From Plantactinospora alkalitolerans (GTDB lineage: Bacteria; Actinomycetota; Actinomycetes; Mycobacteriales; Micromonosporaceae), in the NCBI RefSeq assembly GCF_015690345.1, contig NZ_JADPUN010000102.1, positions 1 to 46,820 of the forward strand: 46,820 nt of DNA. The letters run 5' to 3'. The position numbers and the translations under genes were made by a program. Positions 1 to 8,845 of this stretch are shown here, piece after piece; the first letter of the stretch is position 1, and each line of letters begins with the position of its first letter. The notes beneath the pieces are model-generated. The model saw nothing but the letters and a program-made list of their open reading frames with translations. It searched no databases and was not told where the DNA came from.

Positions 1-944
1 CATTCGAGTCGGACACGGGGCCGGACGCGGGGTCGCTGCGCCACGACGCGCTCTTCTACCGGGACGACGACGACTACGTGACCGGCATCCGCACCTTCGT
101 CGAAACCGGACTCGCCGCCGACGAGCCGGTGCTGATCGCGGTGCCCGGGACCCGGCTGGACCTGCTCCGGACGGCCCTCCATGCCAGCAGCACCGACCTG
201 CGGTTCGTCGACATGGCCCGGGACGGTCGCAACCCCGGGTGGATCATTCCGGGCGTCCTGCACGCCTTCGTCGCCGAGAACGGCCGGGCCCGGGTACGCA
301 TCGTCGGGGAGCCGATCTGGCCGGGCCGGTCGGCAACCGCCTATCCCCGGTGCGTACAGCACGAGGCTCTGATCAACATCGCCCTCGCCGACCGGCCGGT
401 CAGCATCCTCTGTCCGTACGACTCGACCCGGTTGGACGTCGACGCCATCGCCGATGCCGCGAGCACCCATCCCTATCTCGTCAGGGCCGGCGACCGGCAG
501 CCCAGCGCCGGCTACGGCCACCCCGAGAACGTCGTCGACGCCCTGAACCTGCCGTTTCCCGCACCGGAGCCCTCCGCCGCCACGCTGTTCTTCGACGCCT
601 CGGGACTCTCCGAGATACGCGCGATGGTCGCCGCGCTGGCCCGGCGGGCCGGACTGTCGACCGACCGGGTCGAGGACCTGCGGGTCGCGGCGAACGAGAT
701 CGCCACCAACGCCGTCCTGCACTCCGGGCGGCCGGCGATGGTGCGGGCCTGGCTCGACGAGGAGGGCGTGGTCTGCGAGATCACCGGATCCAGCGTGCTC
801 ACCGACCGGCTGGCCGGCCGGATCCCGCCGTCGCCGGTCAGCGACAGCGGTCGGGGCCTGCTCCTGCTGAACTACCTGTGTGACCTGGTGCAGGTGCACA
901 CCGACGACACCTCCACCGCCGTCCGGCTGCACATGTACCTGTGA
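1..944 (+). CDS. MEDS-domain / HATPase_c anti-sigma-type regulator, 5' end cut off
   Basis: The reading frame is open from the window's left edge (frame of base 3), so the gene starts upstream; the GTG at 78 is internal, because the preceding codons (HDALFYRDDDDYV) already belong to the MEDS domain. About 313 residues are visible. The N-terminal two thirds look like an MEDS (DcmR-type sensory) domain. The C-terminal third is a GHKL ATPase of the anti-sigma kinase type, with an N-box AANEIATNAVLHSG and a glycine-rich GRGLLLLNYLCD. Proteins of this type in actinomycetes are thought to act as serine kinases in partner-switching stress control. It may share a network with the SpoIIE-type phosphatase at 2403-4547, but that link is inference. 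It ends in a hairpin facing the antiporter gene. Confidence 0.85.
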   Translation, partial: FESDTGPDAGSLRHDALFYRDDDDYVTGIRTFVETGLAADEPVLIAVPGTRLDLLRTALHASSTDLRFVDMARDGRNPGWIIPGVLHAFVAENGRARVRIVGEPIWPGRSATAYPRCVQHEALINIALADRPVSILCPYDSTRLDVDAIADAASTHPYLVRAGDRQPSAGYGHPENVVDALNLPFPAPEPSAATLFFDASGLSEIRAMVAALARRAGLSTDRVEDLRVAANEIATNAVLHSGRPAMVRAWLDEEGVVCEITGSSVLTDRLAGRIPPSPVSDSGRGLLLLNYLCDLVQVHTDDTSTAVRLHMYL

Positions 945-966
945 CCCGGGCGCTCCCGGCCGGGTC
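943..966. terminator. Short hairpin between convergent genes
   Basis: GACCCGG (943-949) pairs perfectly with CCGGGTC (960-966) across a 10-nt loop. It fills the 22-bp gap between two convergent stop codons and overlaps the stop of the left gene. There is no T-tract, which is common for actinomycete terminators. Confidence 0.45.
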
Positions 967-2271
967 TCACTCCCGAGCCGCCGCGGGTGCACGGCGGGCC
1001 CGGGGCACCCGCGCCCCGGCGGAGTCGTCGGAACTTCCCGGGGCCTCGCCGTCGAGGAGTTGCATCACCGGCGTCGCCGCCACCCCGTGCACGACCACGG
1101 AGACGATCACCGCCAGACCGGCCGTCGCCCACAGCAACTCGGTTCCGGGGAAGGAGGCGTGCGTGGTGGCGTACGCCAGGTAGTAGAACGTCCCGACGCC
1201 GCGGATGCCGAACAGGGCGATCACCCAGCGCTCGGCGGGCCGGCCCGGGGTACCGAGCAGCGACAGCCAGCCGGTCAGTGGACGTACGACGAAGACCAGA
1301 GCCAGGGCCACCGCCACCGCCGGCCAGGTCAGCGGGGCGAGCAGCCCGGTGACCACCGCGCCGCCGAGGAGCAGCAGCAACAACACGGTGAGCAGCCGTT
1401 CGACCTGCTCGGCGAAGTTGTGCAGCACCTGGTGGTACTCGTGCGACCGCTCCGCCGCCCGGATCGCCCGAGCCGTCACGAAGACGGCGATGAAGCCGTA
1501 CCCGCCGACCAGTTCGACCAGGCCGAACGACAGGAAGGTGGCGGCCAGCGCGAGGAAGCCCTCCGAATGCCGGGCCAGCCGCAGGTGTTCCGACCGGGCC
1601 CGGAAGAAGAGCTTGCCGAGCAGCCATCCCACCAGCAGGCCGCCGGCCACCCCGACCACGATCCGGTAGCCGACGTCGATGCTCAGCCACTCGCCCAGCC
1701 AGTTCCCGGGCGCCAGGCCCACCGCGGCGATGGCGATGGCGGCGTAGACGAAGGGGAAGGCGAGCCCGTCGTTGAGTCCCGCCTCGGCGGTCAGGGCGAA
1801 CCGCACCTCGTCCTCGGAATCCTCGACGTCGGTCGGCTCGCCGACCTGCACGTCGGCGGCGAGCACCGGGTCGGTCGGTGCCAGCGCGGCGGCCAGCAGC
1901 AGTGCGGCGGCCGGCACCAGGCTCATCCACCACCAGCCCAGGACCGCGACCACGGCGATGCAGAGCGGCATGGCGATGGCCAGCAGCCGCCAGGCCGATG
2001 ACCACCGGCGACGGCCGAGCGGGCGGTCGATCTTGAGGCCGGCGCCCATCAGCGCCACGATCACCCCGATCTCGGTGAGTTGGGTGGCGATCTCGGCATG
2101 GCGCAGTGGATCCGGTTCCGGCAGACCGAGCGGCAGCAGGAACACGAGCATGCCGAGGCCGAGGAAGGCGATCGGCATGGAGAGCGGCCGACGCTCCAGC
2201 ACCCGGGGGAGGATGCCGGCGAGCAGAGCGCCGAACCCGATCAACGCGTACGCGGTAGCGGAGAGATCCAC
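967..2271 (-). CDS. CPA1-type sodium (cation):proton antiporter
   Basis: A 434-residue polytopic membrane protein with about 12 hydrophobic segments. The signature regions of Na+/H+ exchangers are present: LAPTDPVLAADVQVGEP around residues 130-146 and LTAEAGLNDGLAFPFVYA just after, which carries the conserved acidic residue of the transport site in this superfamily. FGIRGVGTFYYLAYA near residue 370 fits the last core helices. The short charged tail has no RCK/TrkA-C domain. The start is a GTG with an AAAGGG-type ribosome binding site. By family it exchanges Na+ or K+ for H+ across the cytoplasmic membrane; ion preference cannot be read from sequence. Confidence 0.88.
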   Translation of the reverse strand: MDLSATAYALIGFGALLAGILPRVLERRPLSMPIAFLGLGMLVFLLPLGLPEPDPLRHAEIATQLTEIGVIVALMGAGLKIDRPLGRRRWSSAWRLLAIAMPLCIAVVAVLGWWWMSLVPAAALLLAAALAPTDPVLAADVQVGEPTDVEDSEDEVRFALTAEAGLNDGLAFPFVYAAIAIAAVGLAPGNWLGEWLSIDVGYRIVVGVAGGLLVGWLLGKLFFRARSEHLRLARHSEGFLALAATFLSFGLVELVGGYGFIAVFVTARAIRAAERSHEYHQVLHNFAEQVERLLTVLLLLLLGGAVVTGLLAPLTWPAVAVALALVFVVRPLTGWLSLLGTPGRPAERWVIALFGIRGVGTFYYLAYATTHASFPGTELLWATAGLAVIVSVVVHGVAATPVMQLLDGEAPGSSDDSAGARVPRARRAPAAARE

Positions 2272-2402
2272 GCCGCCACCCTTTCCCTGCCGGGCCGGTT
2301 CGCACGCCTCCGGCGCCGGAACAGGTGCTGGGCGACCCCGGTGTCGCGCCGGCCGCCCCGGCCCGATCGTGCATCCCGACCCAGGTCAGCGGCGCGCGGC
2401 GG

Positions 2403-4547
2403 TCAGTCCGATTCCGTCGACCCGGATGGGATCAGCATCTCGAACCAGACCGTGGAGCCGCGGACCGTCGGATCGGTGCCCCAGGCGTCGCTGAGTTGCT
2501 CGATCAGCCCCAGCCCGCGACCCCGGCTGCTGAGTTTCTCGGTCCGGGTCCGGGTCACCGCGCCCCGGGTACCGCTGTCGGCGACCGAGACCAGCAACCG
2601 CTCCGGGCTGAGGTCGATCTCCACCCGGGCGGCGGTGCCGGCGTGCAGCAGCGCGTTGGTGGTCAACTCGCTCGTGCAGAGCACCGCCCCGCTGACCACC
2701 TGCTCGGGCACCGCCCAGAGGGTCAGTTGGGCGCTCATCCAGTGCCGTACCCGGCCGGGCGCGGTCGGTTCCGCCGGAACCTCCATGCTCGCCGACCGGC
2801 TGGGGGTGGTGGCGTGCTCGACGGCGAGCACCGCGACGTCGTCCTCGGTGCTGCCCGGAACCGCGCCGGTGGCCAGCGCGCAGAGGGTACGGGGATCACC
2901 GGTGGCCGCACCGGCCACGGCGGTGGCGAGGAGGTCGAATCCTTCGCTCAGGCTCCGCTGCCGGCGCTCCACGACCCCGTCGCTGAACAGCAGCAGGGTG
3001 TCGCCCGGCGGAAAGTCCACGGTGACAGTCGCCCGCGGCCCGTCGAGCCCGAGCGGCACGCCCGGCGGCACGTCGACGTACCGGACGGCGGCCGGCTGAC
3101 CAGGGGAACCGCGCCGGATCAGTGGCGGGGGATGACCGGCACTGGCGATCGTCAGCCGCTCGCCCCCCGGCTCGATCAGTCCGTAGACCACTGTGACGAA
3201 GAGTTCGTCGCTGTGCGCCTCCGCGCTCAGGCTCGTCACCAGCCGGTCCAACCCGGCCAGCACCTGCGTCGGATCGGGGTCGCTCAGCGCGAGCGCCCGC
3301 AGCGCCGCGCGTACCTGCCCCATCAGGGCGGCGGCCTGTACGTCGTGCCCGGCGACGTCGCCGAGAACCACGGCCAGCCGACCGTCCGGGAGCGCGAACG
3401 CGTCGTAGAAGTCGCCACCTGCCGCGTTGCCGTCGACGCCCGCGTCGTAGCGGGCGGCGATCCGTAGCAGTGGCAGGTCGGGCAGGTGCTCCGGCAACAT
3501 GCTGCGCTGGAGCAGTTGCGCCGTGCCGTGCTGCGTCTCGAACCGCCGGGCCCGCTCGGCGGCCTGGGCCACCAGTTCCGCGGACGCGGTCAACAGGGCG
3601 CGTTCCGGAGGCGGCCAGCGGTGCGGCTGCCGGTACGCGACCGCGAGCCCGCCCCGCAGCGACGGCGTACGCAGTGGGAACGCGGCCAGCGCGCGGATCT
3701 TCTCGTCGTGGCGGTCGACCGCGTTGTGCAGCAGCGGCTGACCGTCGCTGGCGAACATCGGGGTACCGCTGTCGGCCGTGCGCACCAGCGGCGCGCTGGA
3801 ACCCGCGTCGTGCCGACGCCACAACGGGGGAAGGCGTTCGTCGGCCTCGTCCAGCACTTCGCCGCGGAGCCGCCGGACCACCCGCCAGCCGGCGCCGTCG
3901 TCCACGCCGAACTCGGCCTGGTCGGCGCCGAACGTCGACACGGCGCTGCGCAGCGCGACCCGGGCGACGTCGTCGAGGGTGAGCGTGCCGGACAGTGCCG
4001 ACGCCAGCTCGCTGAGGTTCTGCAACCGCTGGGTGACCTGGGTCGTCTCGGCGGTCACGGTGAGTACGCCGATGGTCTGGCCGACCGAGTCCCGGATGGC
4101 GGAGTAGCCCCGGGTGAAGACCGACTGCTCCGACAGCCCGGGCTCCTCCCGGACGATCGGCAGCGGGGCCTCCTTCGCCAGGAAGGCCTCGCCGGTCCGG
4201 TAGACCCGTTCGAGCACGTCGCCGACGCCCGGCACGTGCCACACCTCGTGGAACACCTCGGCCGCGGGTCGGCCGAACGCGCCCGGATGCTTGGCCGCGA
4301 TGAGTTCGGCGAAGCCGTCGTTGTAGATCAGCGCCAGTTCGTCGCCGTACGCCAGGGCCATCGCAACCGGGGCGGAGAGCACCAGGTCGACGACCGCCCG
4401 TACGGCGGGATCCCAGTGCTCCGGGGCACCGAGCGGGGTGTCCAGCCAGCGAAGGCCGGCCGGAGGCGCGACCGTCGGATCGGCGGTCGGCATCGCTCCG
4501 GCCACGGCGGAGGGGAGAGCGGGGATCCGCCCGACCGTGCCTGGCAT
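2403..4547 (-). CDS. PAS-GAF-SpoIIE (PP2C) phosphatase with C-terminal anti-sigma ATPase domain
   Basis: A 714-residue cytoplasmic signalling protein. Residues about 35-165 resemble a PAS sensor (LALIYNDGFAELIAAKHPG), about 170-335 a GAF domain, and about 345-580 a SpoIIE-type PP2C phosphatase with metal-ligand motifs GGDFYDAF and LGDVAGHDVQAAALM, then GHPPPLI and LLLFSDGVVERR. Residues about 590-710 are an HATPase_c anti-sigma kinase domain with SELTTNALLHAG and GRGLGLIEQLSDAWG. Such proteins carry opposing phosphatase and kinase activities for partner-switching control of alternative sigma factors. The start at 4547 is supported by a TAGGCT hexamer at 4554-4559, 6 nt upstream, suggesting a leaderless mRNA. 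No cognate anti-anti-sigma factor lies in the window. Confidence 0.92.
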   Translation of the reverse strand: MPGTVGRIPALPSAVAGAMPTADPTVAPPAGLRWLDTPLGAPEHWDPAVRAVVDLVLSAPVAMALAYGDELALIYNDGFAELIAAKHPGAFGRPAAEVFHEVWHVPGVGDVLERVYRTGEAFLAKEAPLPIVREEPGLSEQSVFTRGYSAIRDSVGQTIGVLTVTAETTQVTQRLQNLSELASALSGTLTLDDVARVALRSAVSTFGADQAEFGVDDGAGWRVVRRLRGEVLDEADERLPPLWRRHDAGSSAPLVRTADSGTPMFASDGQPLLHNAVDRHDEKIRALAAFPLRTPSLRGGLAVAYRQPHRWPPPERALLTASAELVAQAAERARRFETQHGTAQLLQRSMLPEHLPDLPLLRIAARYDAGVDGNAAGGDFYDAFALPDGRLAVVLGDVAGHDVQAAALMGQVRAALRALALSDPDPTQVLAGLDRLVTSLSAEAHSDELFVTVVYGLIEPGGERLTIASAGHPPPLIRRGSPGQPAAVRYVDVPPGVPLGLDGPRATVTVDFPPGDTLLLFSDGVVERRQRSLSEGFDLLATAVAGAATGDPRTLCALATGAVPGSTEDDVAVLAVEHATTPSRSASMEVPAEPTAPGRVRHWMSAQLTLWAVPEQVVSGAVLCTSELTTNALLHAGTAARVEIDLSPERLLVSVADSGTRGAVTRTRTEKLSSRGRGLGLIEQLSDAWGTDPTVRGSTVWFEMLIPSGSTESD

Positions 4548-4553
4548 GTCAGC

Positions 4554-4559
4554 AGCCTA
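4554..4559 (-). promoter_or_regulatory. Candidate -10 element (TAGGCT), leaderless start of the SpoIIE-type gene
   Basis: TAGGCT lies 6 nt before the ATG at 4547, with no ribosome binding site between. No convincing -35 is visible. Confidence 0.4.
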
Positions 4560-4663
4560 ACCGGAACCGCAGAATCCGCCCGCTGGACCATGTCGGAGGA
4601 GCCGCTGGACCGGATCGGAAGAACTGCCGTTGGGCTGCGGCACTGGTCAGCGCCCGGGCTGGC

Positions 4664-4693
4664 GGGCTCGGTCGGGCTCGGTCGGGCTCGGTG
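4664..4693. repeat. 10-bp tandem repeat, 3 copies
   Basis: GGGCTCGGTC occurs three times head to tail (last copy ends in G) inside the 169-bp gap between the small membrane protein gene and the SpoIIE-type gene. I see nothing else in that gap. Confidence 0.7.
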
Positions 4694-4716
4694 GGGCCCG
4701 GTGGTCGCCCGGGTGC

Positions 4717-4929
4717 CTACTCGACCGAGCTGGCGTCGGCCGGGCGACGCCGCAACGCGTCGTCGGCCAGGATCACCGTGGCGACCATCAGGGCGACGCA
4801 GAGGCTGAACAGCCAGGAACCGTCGTCGACCAGCCGGGCGGAGACGGGAGCCTGGAGCGCGGTGAGCACGAAGCCGAGCCAGGCGAGCCGGCGATGCCGC
4901 GTCGAGAGAAAACCAGGAGCCTGATGCAT
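4717..4929 (-). CDS. Small membrane protein, 70 aa, unknown function
   Basis: From the ATG at 4929 it encodes about 70 residues starting MHQAPGFLSTRHRRLAW. It has two hydrophobic stretches (LGFVLTALQAP and LFSLCVALMVATVILA) separated by a short polar turn, then a basic tail DDALRRRPADASSVE. The frame runs further upstream, but the extension is Arg/Pro-rich and reads like non-coding sequence. Codon third positions are GC-rich. It resembles the many short two-helix membrane proteins of actinomycetes; I do not recognise a named family. It is divergent from the MFS gene at 5075. Confidence 0.55.
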   Translation of the reverse strand: MHQAPGFLSTRHRRLAWLGFVLTALQAPVSARLVDDGSWLFSLCVALMVATVILADDALRRRPADASSVE

Positions 4930-5074
4930 CCCGAAATTCTGCCCTGACGGTGGCGCCGACCGCCGTCGCCCGTTCGGACGATTTGTGGGTGACCTGTCCG
5001 CTTGATCCATCTCTGCCGCCACCGGTCCGCATCCCGGTGGAAACCCGACGGCCGCTCCGGCATGATCGATCAGC

Positions 5075-6376
5075 GTGTCCACCACCCCCGCCGCCACCAC
5101 TCCCGGTACCACCCGGACCTCCCTGCTGGTCCTCGCCTACCTGGCCTTCGTCAGTCTCGGCCTTCCCGACGGTCTACTGGGCGTCGGCTGGCCGTCGATC
5201 CGGTCGGACTTCACGGTCTCGACCGAGGCCGTCGGGCTGCTGCTCACCTCGGGCACCGTCGGCTACCTGGTCTCCAGTGTCGTCGCCGGCTTCACCATCG
5301 CCCGGCTCGGCGTCGGTTGGCTGCTGGCCGGCAGTACCGCGCTGGCAAGCCTCGCGCTCACCGGCTACGCCGGCTCGCCGGGCCTGCCCCTGATGGTCGG
5401 CTGCGCGCTGCTGTTGGGACTCGGCTCCGGTGCCATCGACGCGGGGCTCAACGCGTACGCCGCCGGAGCGTTCGGTCCGCGCCACATGAACTGGCTGCAC
5501 GCCTGTTTCGGGCTCGGCGTCGCCATCGGGCCGCTGATCATGACCACGGCCCTCGGTGCCGGCCTGGCCTGGCGCTGGGGGTACGGCATCGTCGCCGCCG
5601 CGCAGGCCGTACTGGCGCTGGCCTTCGTCCTCACCGCCCGGAACTGGGCGCAGCACCGGGCGGTCCCGGACGGTCCGACTCCGACCGACGTTTCCGGCGA
5701 TCCCGGGGTTCCCGATGTTCCCGGCGTTCCCGGCGTTCCCGTCCCACCGGCCGGTCCGGTACGGATCAGGGCCACCCTGGCGCTGCCGGCGGTGTGGTTC
5801 GGCGCGCTGACCTTCGCGGTCTACGTCGCGATCGAGGTTGCTGCCGGGCTCTGGGCGTTCCTGCTGCTCACCGAGAACCGGGGGATGAGCGCGACCGCGG
5901 CGGGCCTGGGCGTGTCGCTCTACTGGGGCAGCCTCTTCGTGGGGCGGGTCGTGCAGGGCCTCTTCGCCAATCGGCTGGGCACCCGGTCGGTGCTGCTGGG
6001 CAGCATGCTCGGGATGGCCGCCGGTTCGGCCCTCGTCGCCGTGCCGGGACCGGCCTGGCTGGCGGTGCTCGGCCTCGCCATCATCGGGTTCGGTGCGGCC
6101 GCGGTCTTTCCGCTGCTCACCCTCACCACGGCCGAGCGGGTGGGCCAGCAGCATGCCGACCGTGCGATCGGGGTGCAGATCGGTGCGGCGGGGTTGGGCG
6201 GAGCGCTGCTACCGGCCGCGCTCGGAGTGCTGATCGGCCGTACCTCGGTCGCGGCGCTCGGACCCGCCCTGGTGGTGGCGTCGCTGGCCATGCTGGCGCT
6301 CTACTGGGCGTCCAACCGGCCCCGCTCAGGTCCAGTGCCGGAACGACCTGGTCAACCGGCCGGGACGACCGGCTGA
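5075..6376 (+). CDS. MFS transporter (12 TM), sugar/drug type
   Basis: A 433-residue protein with about 12 hydrophobic helices in two halves. The first half begins TSLLVLAYLAFVSLGLPDGLLGVGWPS and has the glycine-rich helix LLLGLGSGAIDAGLNAYAAG, which resembles FucP/YfkF-like major facilitator families. The second half has the GRVVQGLFANRLGTRSVL variant of the conserved cytoplasmic loop. The central loop carries a repeated Val-Pro-Gly linker. The GTG start at 5075 follows CATGAT at 5061-5066 by 8 nt, so the transcript may be leaderless. The substrate cannot be told from sequence. Confidence 0.82.
   Translation: MSTTPAATTPGTTRTSLLVLAYLAFVSLGLPDGLLGVGWPSIRSDFTVSTEAVGLLLTSGTVGYLVSSVVAGFTIARLGVGWLLAGSTALASLALTGYAGSPGLPLMVGCALLLGLGSGAIDAGLNAYAAGAFGPRHMNWLHACFGLGVAIGPLIMTTALGAGLAWRWGYGIVAAAQAVLALAFVLTARNWAQHRAVPDGPTPTDVSGDPGVPDVPGVPGVPVPPAGPVRIRATLALPAVWFGALTFAVYVAIEVAAGLWAFLLLTENRGMSATAAGLGVSLYWGSLFVGRVVQGLFANRLGTRSVLLGSMLGMAAGSALVAVPGPAWLAVLGLAIIGFGAAAVFPLLTLTTAERVGQQHADRAIGVQIGAAGLGGALLPAALGVLIGRTSVAALGPALVVASLAMLALYWASNRPRSGPVPERPGQPAGTTG
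5698..5743 (+). repeat. Val-Pro-Gly coding repeat in the MFS central loop
   Basis: A 9-bp unit close to GGCGTTCCC is repeated about four times and encodes a GVP/GVP run between helices 6 and 7. The codons end in T (GTT) more often than in the rest of the gene. Confidence 0.7.
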
Positions 6377-6429
6377 CCAGGTCTGCGGGGCGGCGACGGC
6401 CGACGGGACCTGCCCGGCGGCGTGGGGGA

Positions 6430-6702
6430 TCAGTGTGGTCCCGACCGGCCGGTGGTCGACGGCCGGTACTGGCGCTGGTCGTCCGTGGCCTGGCTGGCGC
6501 GATCCTCGGCCGCCCGAGCGCTGCTGGCCACGTCCTCCTCGGCCGCCTCCGGCCCGTGGCCGAACGCCGACTCCGCACCCGCATCGTTACCGGTCACGTC
6601 GTCGACCTGCCCGTCAGGGGTCGAACTGGACATCGCCCGCTCCAGATCGCGTAGCGGCAACCGCTCCTCGTCCCGCCAGACGTGCCTGTCGTTGTCGGTC
6701 AT
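6430..6702 (-). CDS. Small acidic hydrophilic protein, 90 aa, unknown function
   Basis: From ATG 6702 it begins MTDNDRHVWRDEERLPLRDL and continues as a low-complexity, Asp/Glu/Ala/Ser-rich sequence with no hydrophobic segment, probably disordered. The frame extends to 6798, but that extension overlaps the terminator hairpin at 6765-6800, so the inner ATG is preferred. The ribosome binding site is weak. It follows the SRPBCC gene on the same strand but behind a strong hairpin, so it is probably transcribed separately. I do not recognise the family. Confidence 0.5.
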   Translation of the reverse strand: MTDNDRHVWRDEERLPLRDLERAMSSSTPDGQVDDVTGNDAGAESAFGHGPEAAEEDVASSARAAEDRASQATDDQRQYRPSTTGRSGPH

Positions 6703-6764
6703 GTACCTGCCCCTACCCGCACGGCGGACCGGCAAACGCCGAACGGTGCCGGCGAACCGAACGG

Positions 6765-6800
6765 CGGTGGCCGCCGGAGGAATTCTTCCGGCGGCCACCG
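6765..6800 (-). terminator. Strong intrinsic hairpin after the SRPBCC gene
   Basis: A perfect 14-bp stem (6765-6778 with 6787-6800, CGGTGGCCGCCGGA and its complement) with an 8-nt loop containing GAATTC. It lies 30 nt after the stop of the minus-strand SRPBCC gene. Confidence 0.75.
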
Positions 6801-6829
6801 CAGGGTCTGGTTCGCTTCGCGGGACGGGA

Positions 6830-7291
6830 CTACGGCTGGGGCCGGTCCACCGTGCCGCGCCAGGCGCCGCTCTCGCTACCGCGCCGTTCGATGAACTCCT
6901 TGAACCGGGTCAGGTCGCCGGAGATCCTCCGGTCCACCAGCCCCAGCTTGTCGCCGGCCTTCTCGGCGATCCCGTGCGGCTCGAACTCCATCTGCGCGGT
7001 GACCCGGGTGTGATTCTCGTCGAGCCGGTGGAACGTCACGACCCCGGCCTGCCGGGTGCCGTCGGTGGACGTCCAGGCCACCCGCTCGTCGGGCAACTGT
7101 TCGGTGATCTTCGCGTCGAACTCGCGGTTGACTCCGCCGACCTCGACCTTCCAGTGGGTCATCGTGTCCGAGATCTGCCGGACCTCCGAGACGCCCTCCA
7201 TGAAATGCGGGAACTCCTCGAACTGGGTCCACTGGTCGTATGCGGTCCGGATCGGCACCGCAACATCAACAGACTTGGTCACGCCACTCAT
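6830..7291 (-). CDS. SRPBCC (polyketide cyclase/START-like) protein
   Basis: 153 residues from ATG 7291, beginning MSGVTKSVDVAVPIRTAYDQ, the usual opening of SRPBCC-fold proteins (first strand followed by the 'wxxFxxFPxFM' region, here WTQFEEFPHFMEGV). The beta-grip pattern of alternating strands and the long C-terminal helix (RRISGDLTRFKEFIERRG) are visible. The start is fixed by an AAGGAGG ribosome binding site 7 nt upstream; the longer upstream frame is not needed. Family members bind hydrophobic ligands or act as cyclases; in actinomycetes this subtype is often beside general-stress genes. A specific ligand cannot be named. Confidence 0.85.
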   Translation of the reverse strand: MSGVTKSVDVAVPIRTAYDQWTQFEEFPHFMEGVSEVRQISDTMTHWKVEVGGVNREFDAKITEQLPDERVAWTSTDGTRQAGVVTFHRLDENHTRVTAQMEFEPHGIAEKAGDKLGLVDRRISGDLTRFKEFIERRGSESGAWRGTVDRPQP

Positions 7292-7358
7292 CTGACATCC
7301 TCCTTCTCGTCCGACCGCTCCGCTTCCACGGCCATTCCTCTGGCGAGTCGGTTTCGCG

Positions 7359-7769
7359 TCACCAGCGTTGGGTCTCGTTCGCGTGTCCGAGGGCGGCCCA
7401 CACCTCGGACACGGTCTGGAACTGGGTACCCGGGGGCAGTTGGTCCAGTTGGGCCAGCACCTCGTCCGGAGCCTCGTTTCCCGCCGCACTGCGGCGCAGG
7501 CTCTCCCGGTCGCCCGGCAGCGCCGACAACGGGATGAAGCGGCCCAGCCGACTACGCTGCTCGACCTCCTCGGAGGTCATGCCCTGCGGCGCCCCCGACC
7601 GGGTGTCGTGGCTGGGCGCCCTGGTCGAGGCGGGCTGGTCCTCGCCGGACGGTTCCAGTTCACGCCACTCCTCGGCCCGCCCTCCGGCGGTGCCGTGCAC
7701 CGTGCCCCTCACCTCCCGGTCCATCTCCTCGTCGAGACGCGGGCCGTGCTTACTGTTGCCTCGTTCCAT
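7359..7769 (-). CDS. DUF2795 domain protein
   Basis: 136 residues from ATG 7769 (MERGNSKHGPRLDEEMDREV). The first half is charged and hydrophilic (GTAGGRAEEWRELEPSGEDQ). The C-terminal half, from SRLGRFIPLSALPGDRESL, carries the DUF2795 pattern of small helices with a LAQLDQLPPG turn and TVSEVWAALGH near the end. The function is unknown. The same frame is open far upstream, but the codons there are in the wrong phase for the YihY gene, so the inner ATG is chosen. It lies between SRPBCC and YihY genes on the same strand, in what looks like a stress-associated cluster. Confidence 0.78.
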   Translation of the reverse strand: MERGNSKHGPRLDEEMDREVRGTVHGTAGGRAEEWRELEPSGEDQPASTRAPSHDTRSGAPQGMTSEEVEQRSRLGRFIPLSALPGDRESLRRSAAGNEAPDEVLAQLDQLPPGTQFQTVSEVWAALGHANETQRW

Positions 7770-7864
7770 GCCTATTGCGCTACCCGACGGGGATCGGCCT
7801 AAACCGGTCTCCGGTGCCGCGCACCGTGCCCAGCAGGTCGGGCTCGACGGGCCATCCGACGCAA

Positions 7865-8845
7865 TCAGGAGTCGGTGGGTGACTTCGGCGGCAGCGCCGG
7901 CTGCACCGGGGAGTCGGCACCGCCCTGAAGGGCACGACCACGCTGCAACTCGGCGTTGATCTCGACACCGAGCATCACGGCGCAGTTCGACAGGTACAGC
8001 CAGATCAGGAACGCGATGACCGCACCCAGGCTGCCGTAGGTCACGTCGTACGAGCTGAACCGGGACACGTAGAACCCGAAACCGAAGGACACGACGGCCC
8101 AGGAGACCAGGGCGACCGTGCCGCCGACGGTCAACCAGCGGAACCGGGGCTGCTGCACGTTTGGCGCGATCCAGAACAGCAGCGAGAGCAGCAGCATCAT
8201 GATCGCCACCAGGACGGGCCACTTCGCCACGCTCCAGGCGGTCCGTGGAGCGTCGCCGATGTCCAGCGCGTTGCCGACGGCGTCGGTGACCGGACCGCTG
8301 ATGATGAGCCCGGTGGCCACCACCGCGAGCAGGACCAACGCGATCGCGGACAGGCCCAGTTGCAGCGGACGCAGCCGGTAGAACGGCCGCCCCTCCGCCA
8401 CCCCGTAGATCGCGTTGGAGGCCCGGGTGAACGCGCCGACGTAGCCGGAGGCCGACCAGAGTGCCGCCAGCAGACCGAAGCTCAGCAGGGCCTTCGCCGA
8501 CTCCTGACCCGCGACGACGTCCCGAAGTACGGTGAGCACCGTGTCGTTGGCCACCACCGAACCGGCCCCGACGTCCTTCGCCAGCCCGGCGATCGTGTCG
8601 ATGGTCTGCTCGCCGTTCGAGACGAGGCCGACCAGCGCGACGATCACGATCGCGGACGGAAACAGCGCCAGCACCCCGTAATAGGTCAGCGCGGCGGCCC
8701 AGTCGGCGCAGTTGTCCGACACGAAGTTCCGCACGCTCCGGAACAGCACACCACGCCAGGTCGACCAGTGCAGTTGTCGCAGGTGGCCGGGGAACCGGTG
8801 GTCGCGGTCGCGTACCCCGGGGGCCGGATCCGTGGTCGACGCCAT
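7865..8845 (-). CDS. YihY/BrkB family integral membrane protein
   Basis: 326 residues with about six transmembrane helices. The motif DNCADWAAALTYYGVLALFPS at residues about 44-64 is the hallmark of the YihY/BrkB (UPF0761) family, followed by SASGYVGAFTRASNAIYGVAEG and the C-terminal FSSYDVTYGSLGAVIAFLIWLYL block. Older annotations call it ribonuclease BN, which is known to be wrong for this family; the function is unclear, with suggestions of envelope or transport roles. The start ATG has a GAGGGAG ribosome binding site. It is divergent from the ChaB-type gene. Confidence 0.9.
   Translation of the reverse strand: MASTTDPAPGVRDRDHRFPGHLRQLHWSTWRGVLFRSVRNFVSDNCADWAAALTYYGVLALFPSAIVIVALVGLVSNGEQTIDTIAGLAKDVGAGSVVANDTVLTVLRDVVAGQESAKALLSFGLLAALWSASGYVGAFTRASNAIYGVAEGRPFYRLRPLQLGLSAIALVLLAVVATGLIISGPVTDAVGNALDIGDAPRTAWSVAKWPVLVAIMMLLLSLLFWIAPNVQQPRFRWLTVGGTVALVSWAVVSFGFGFYVSRFSSYDVTYGSLGAVIAFLIWLYLSNCAVMLGVEINAELQRGRALQGGADSPVQPALPPKSPTDS

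Noticed and set aside
872-2374. Long open frame antisense/out of frame over the antiporter gene
   Set aside because: Arg/Pro/Gly-rich, no motifs; a mirror of GC-rich codons. The CPA1 antiporter frame has full motifs and membrane helices.
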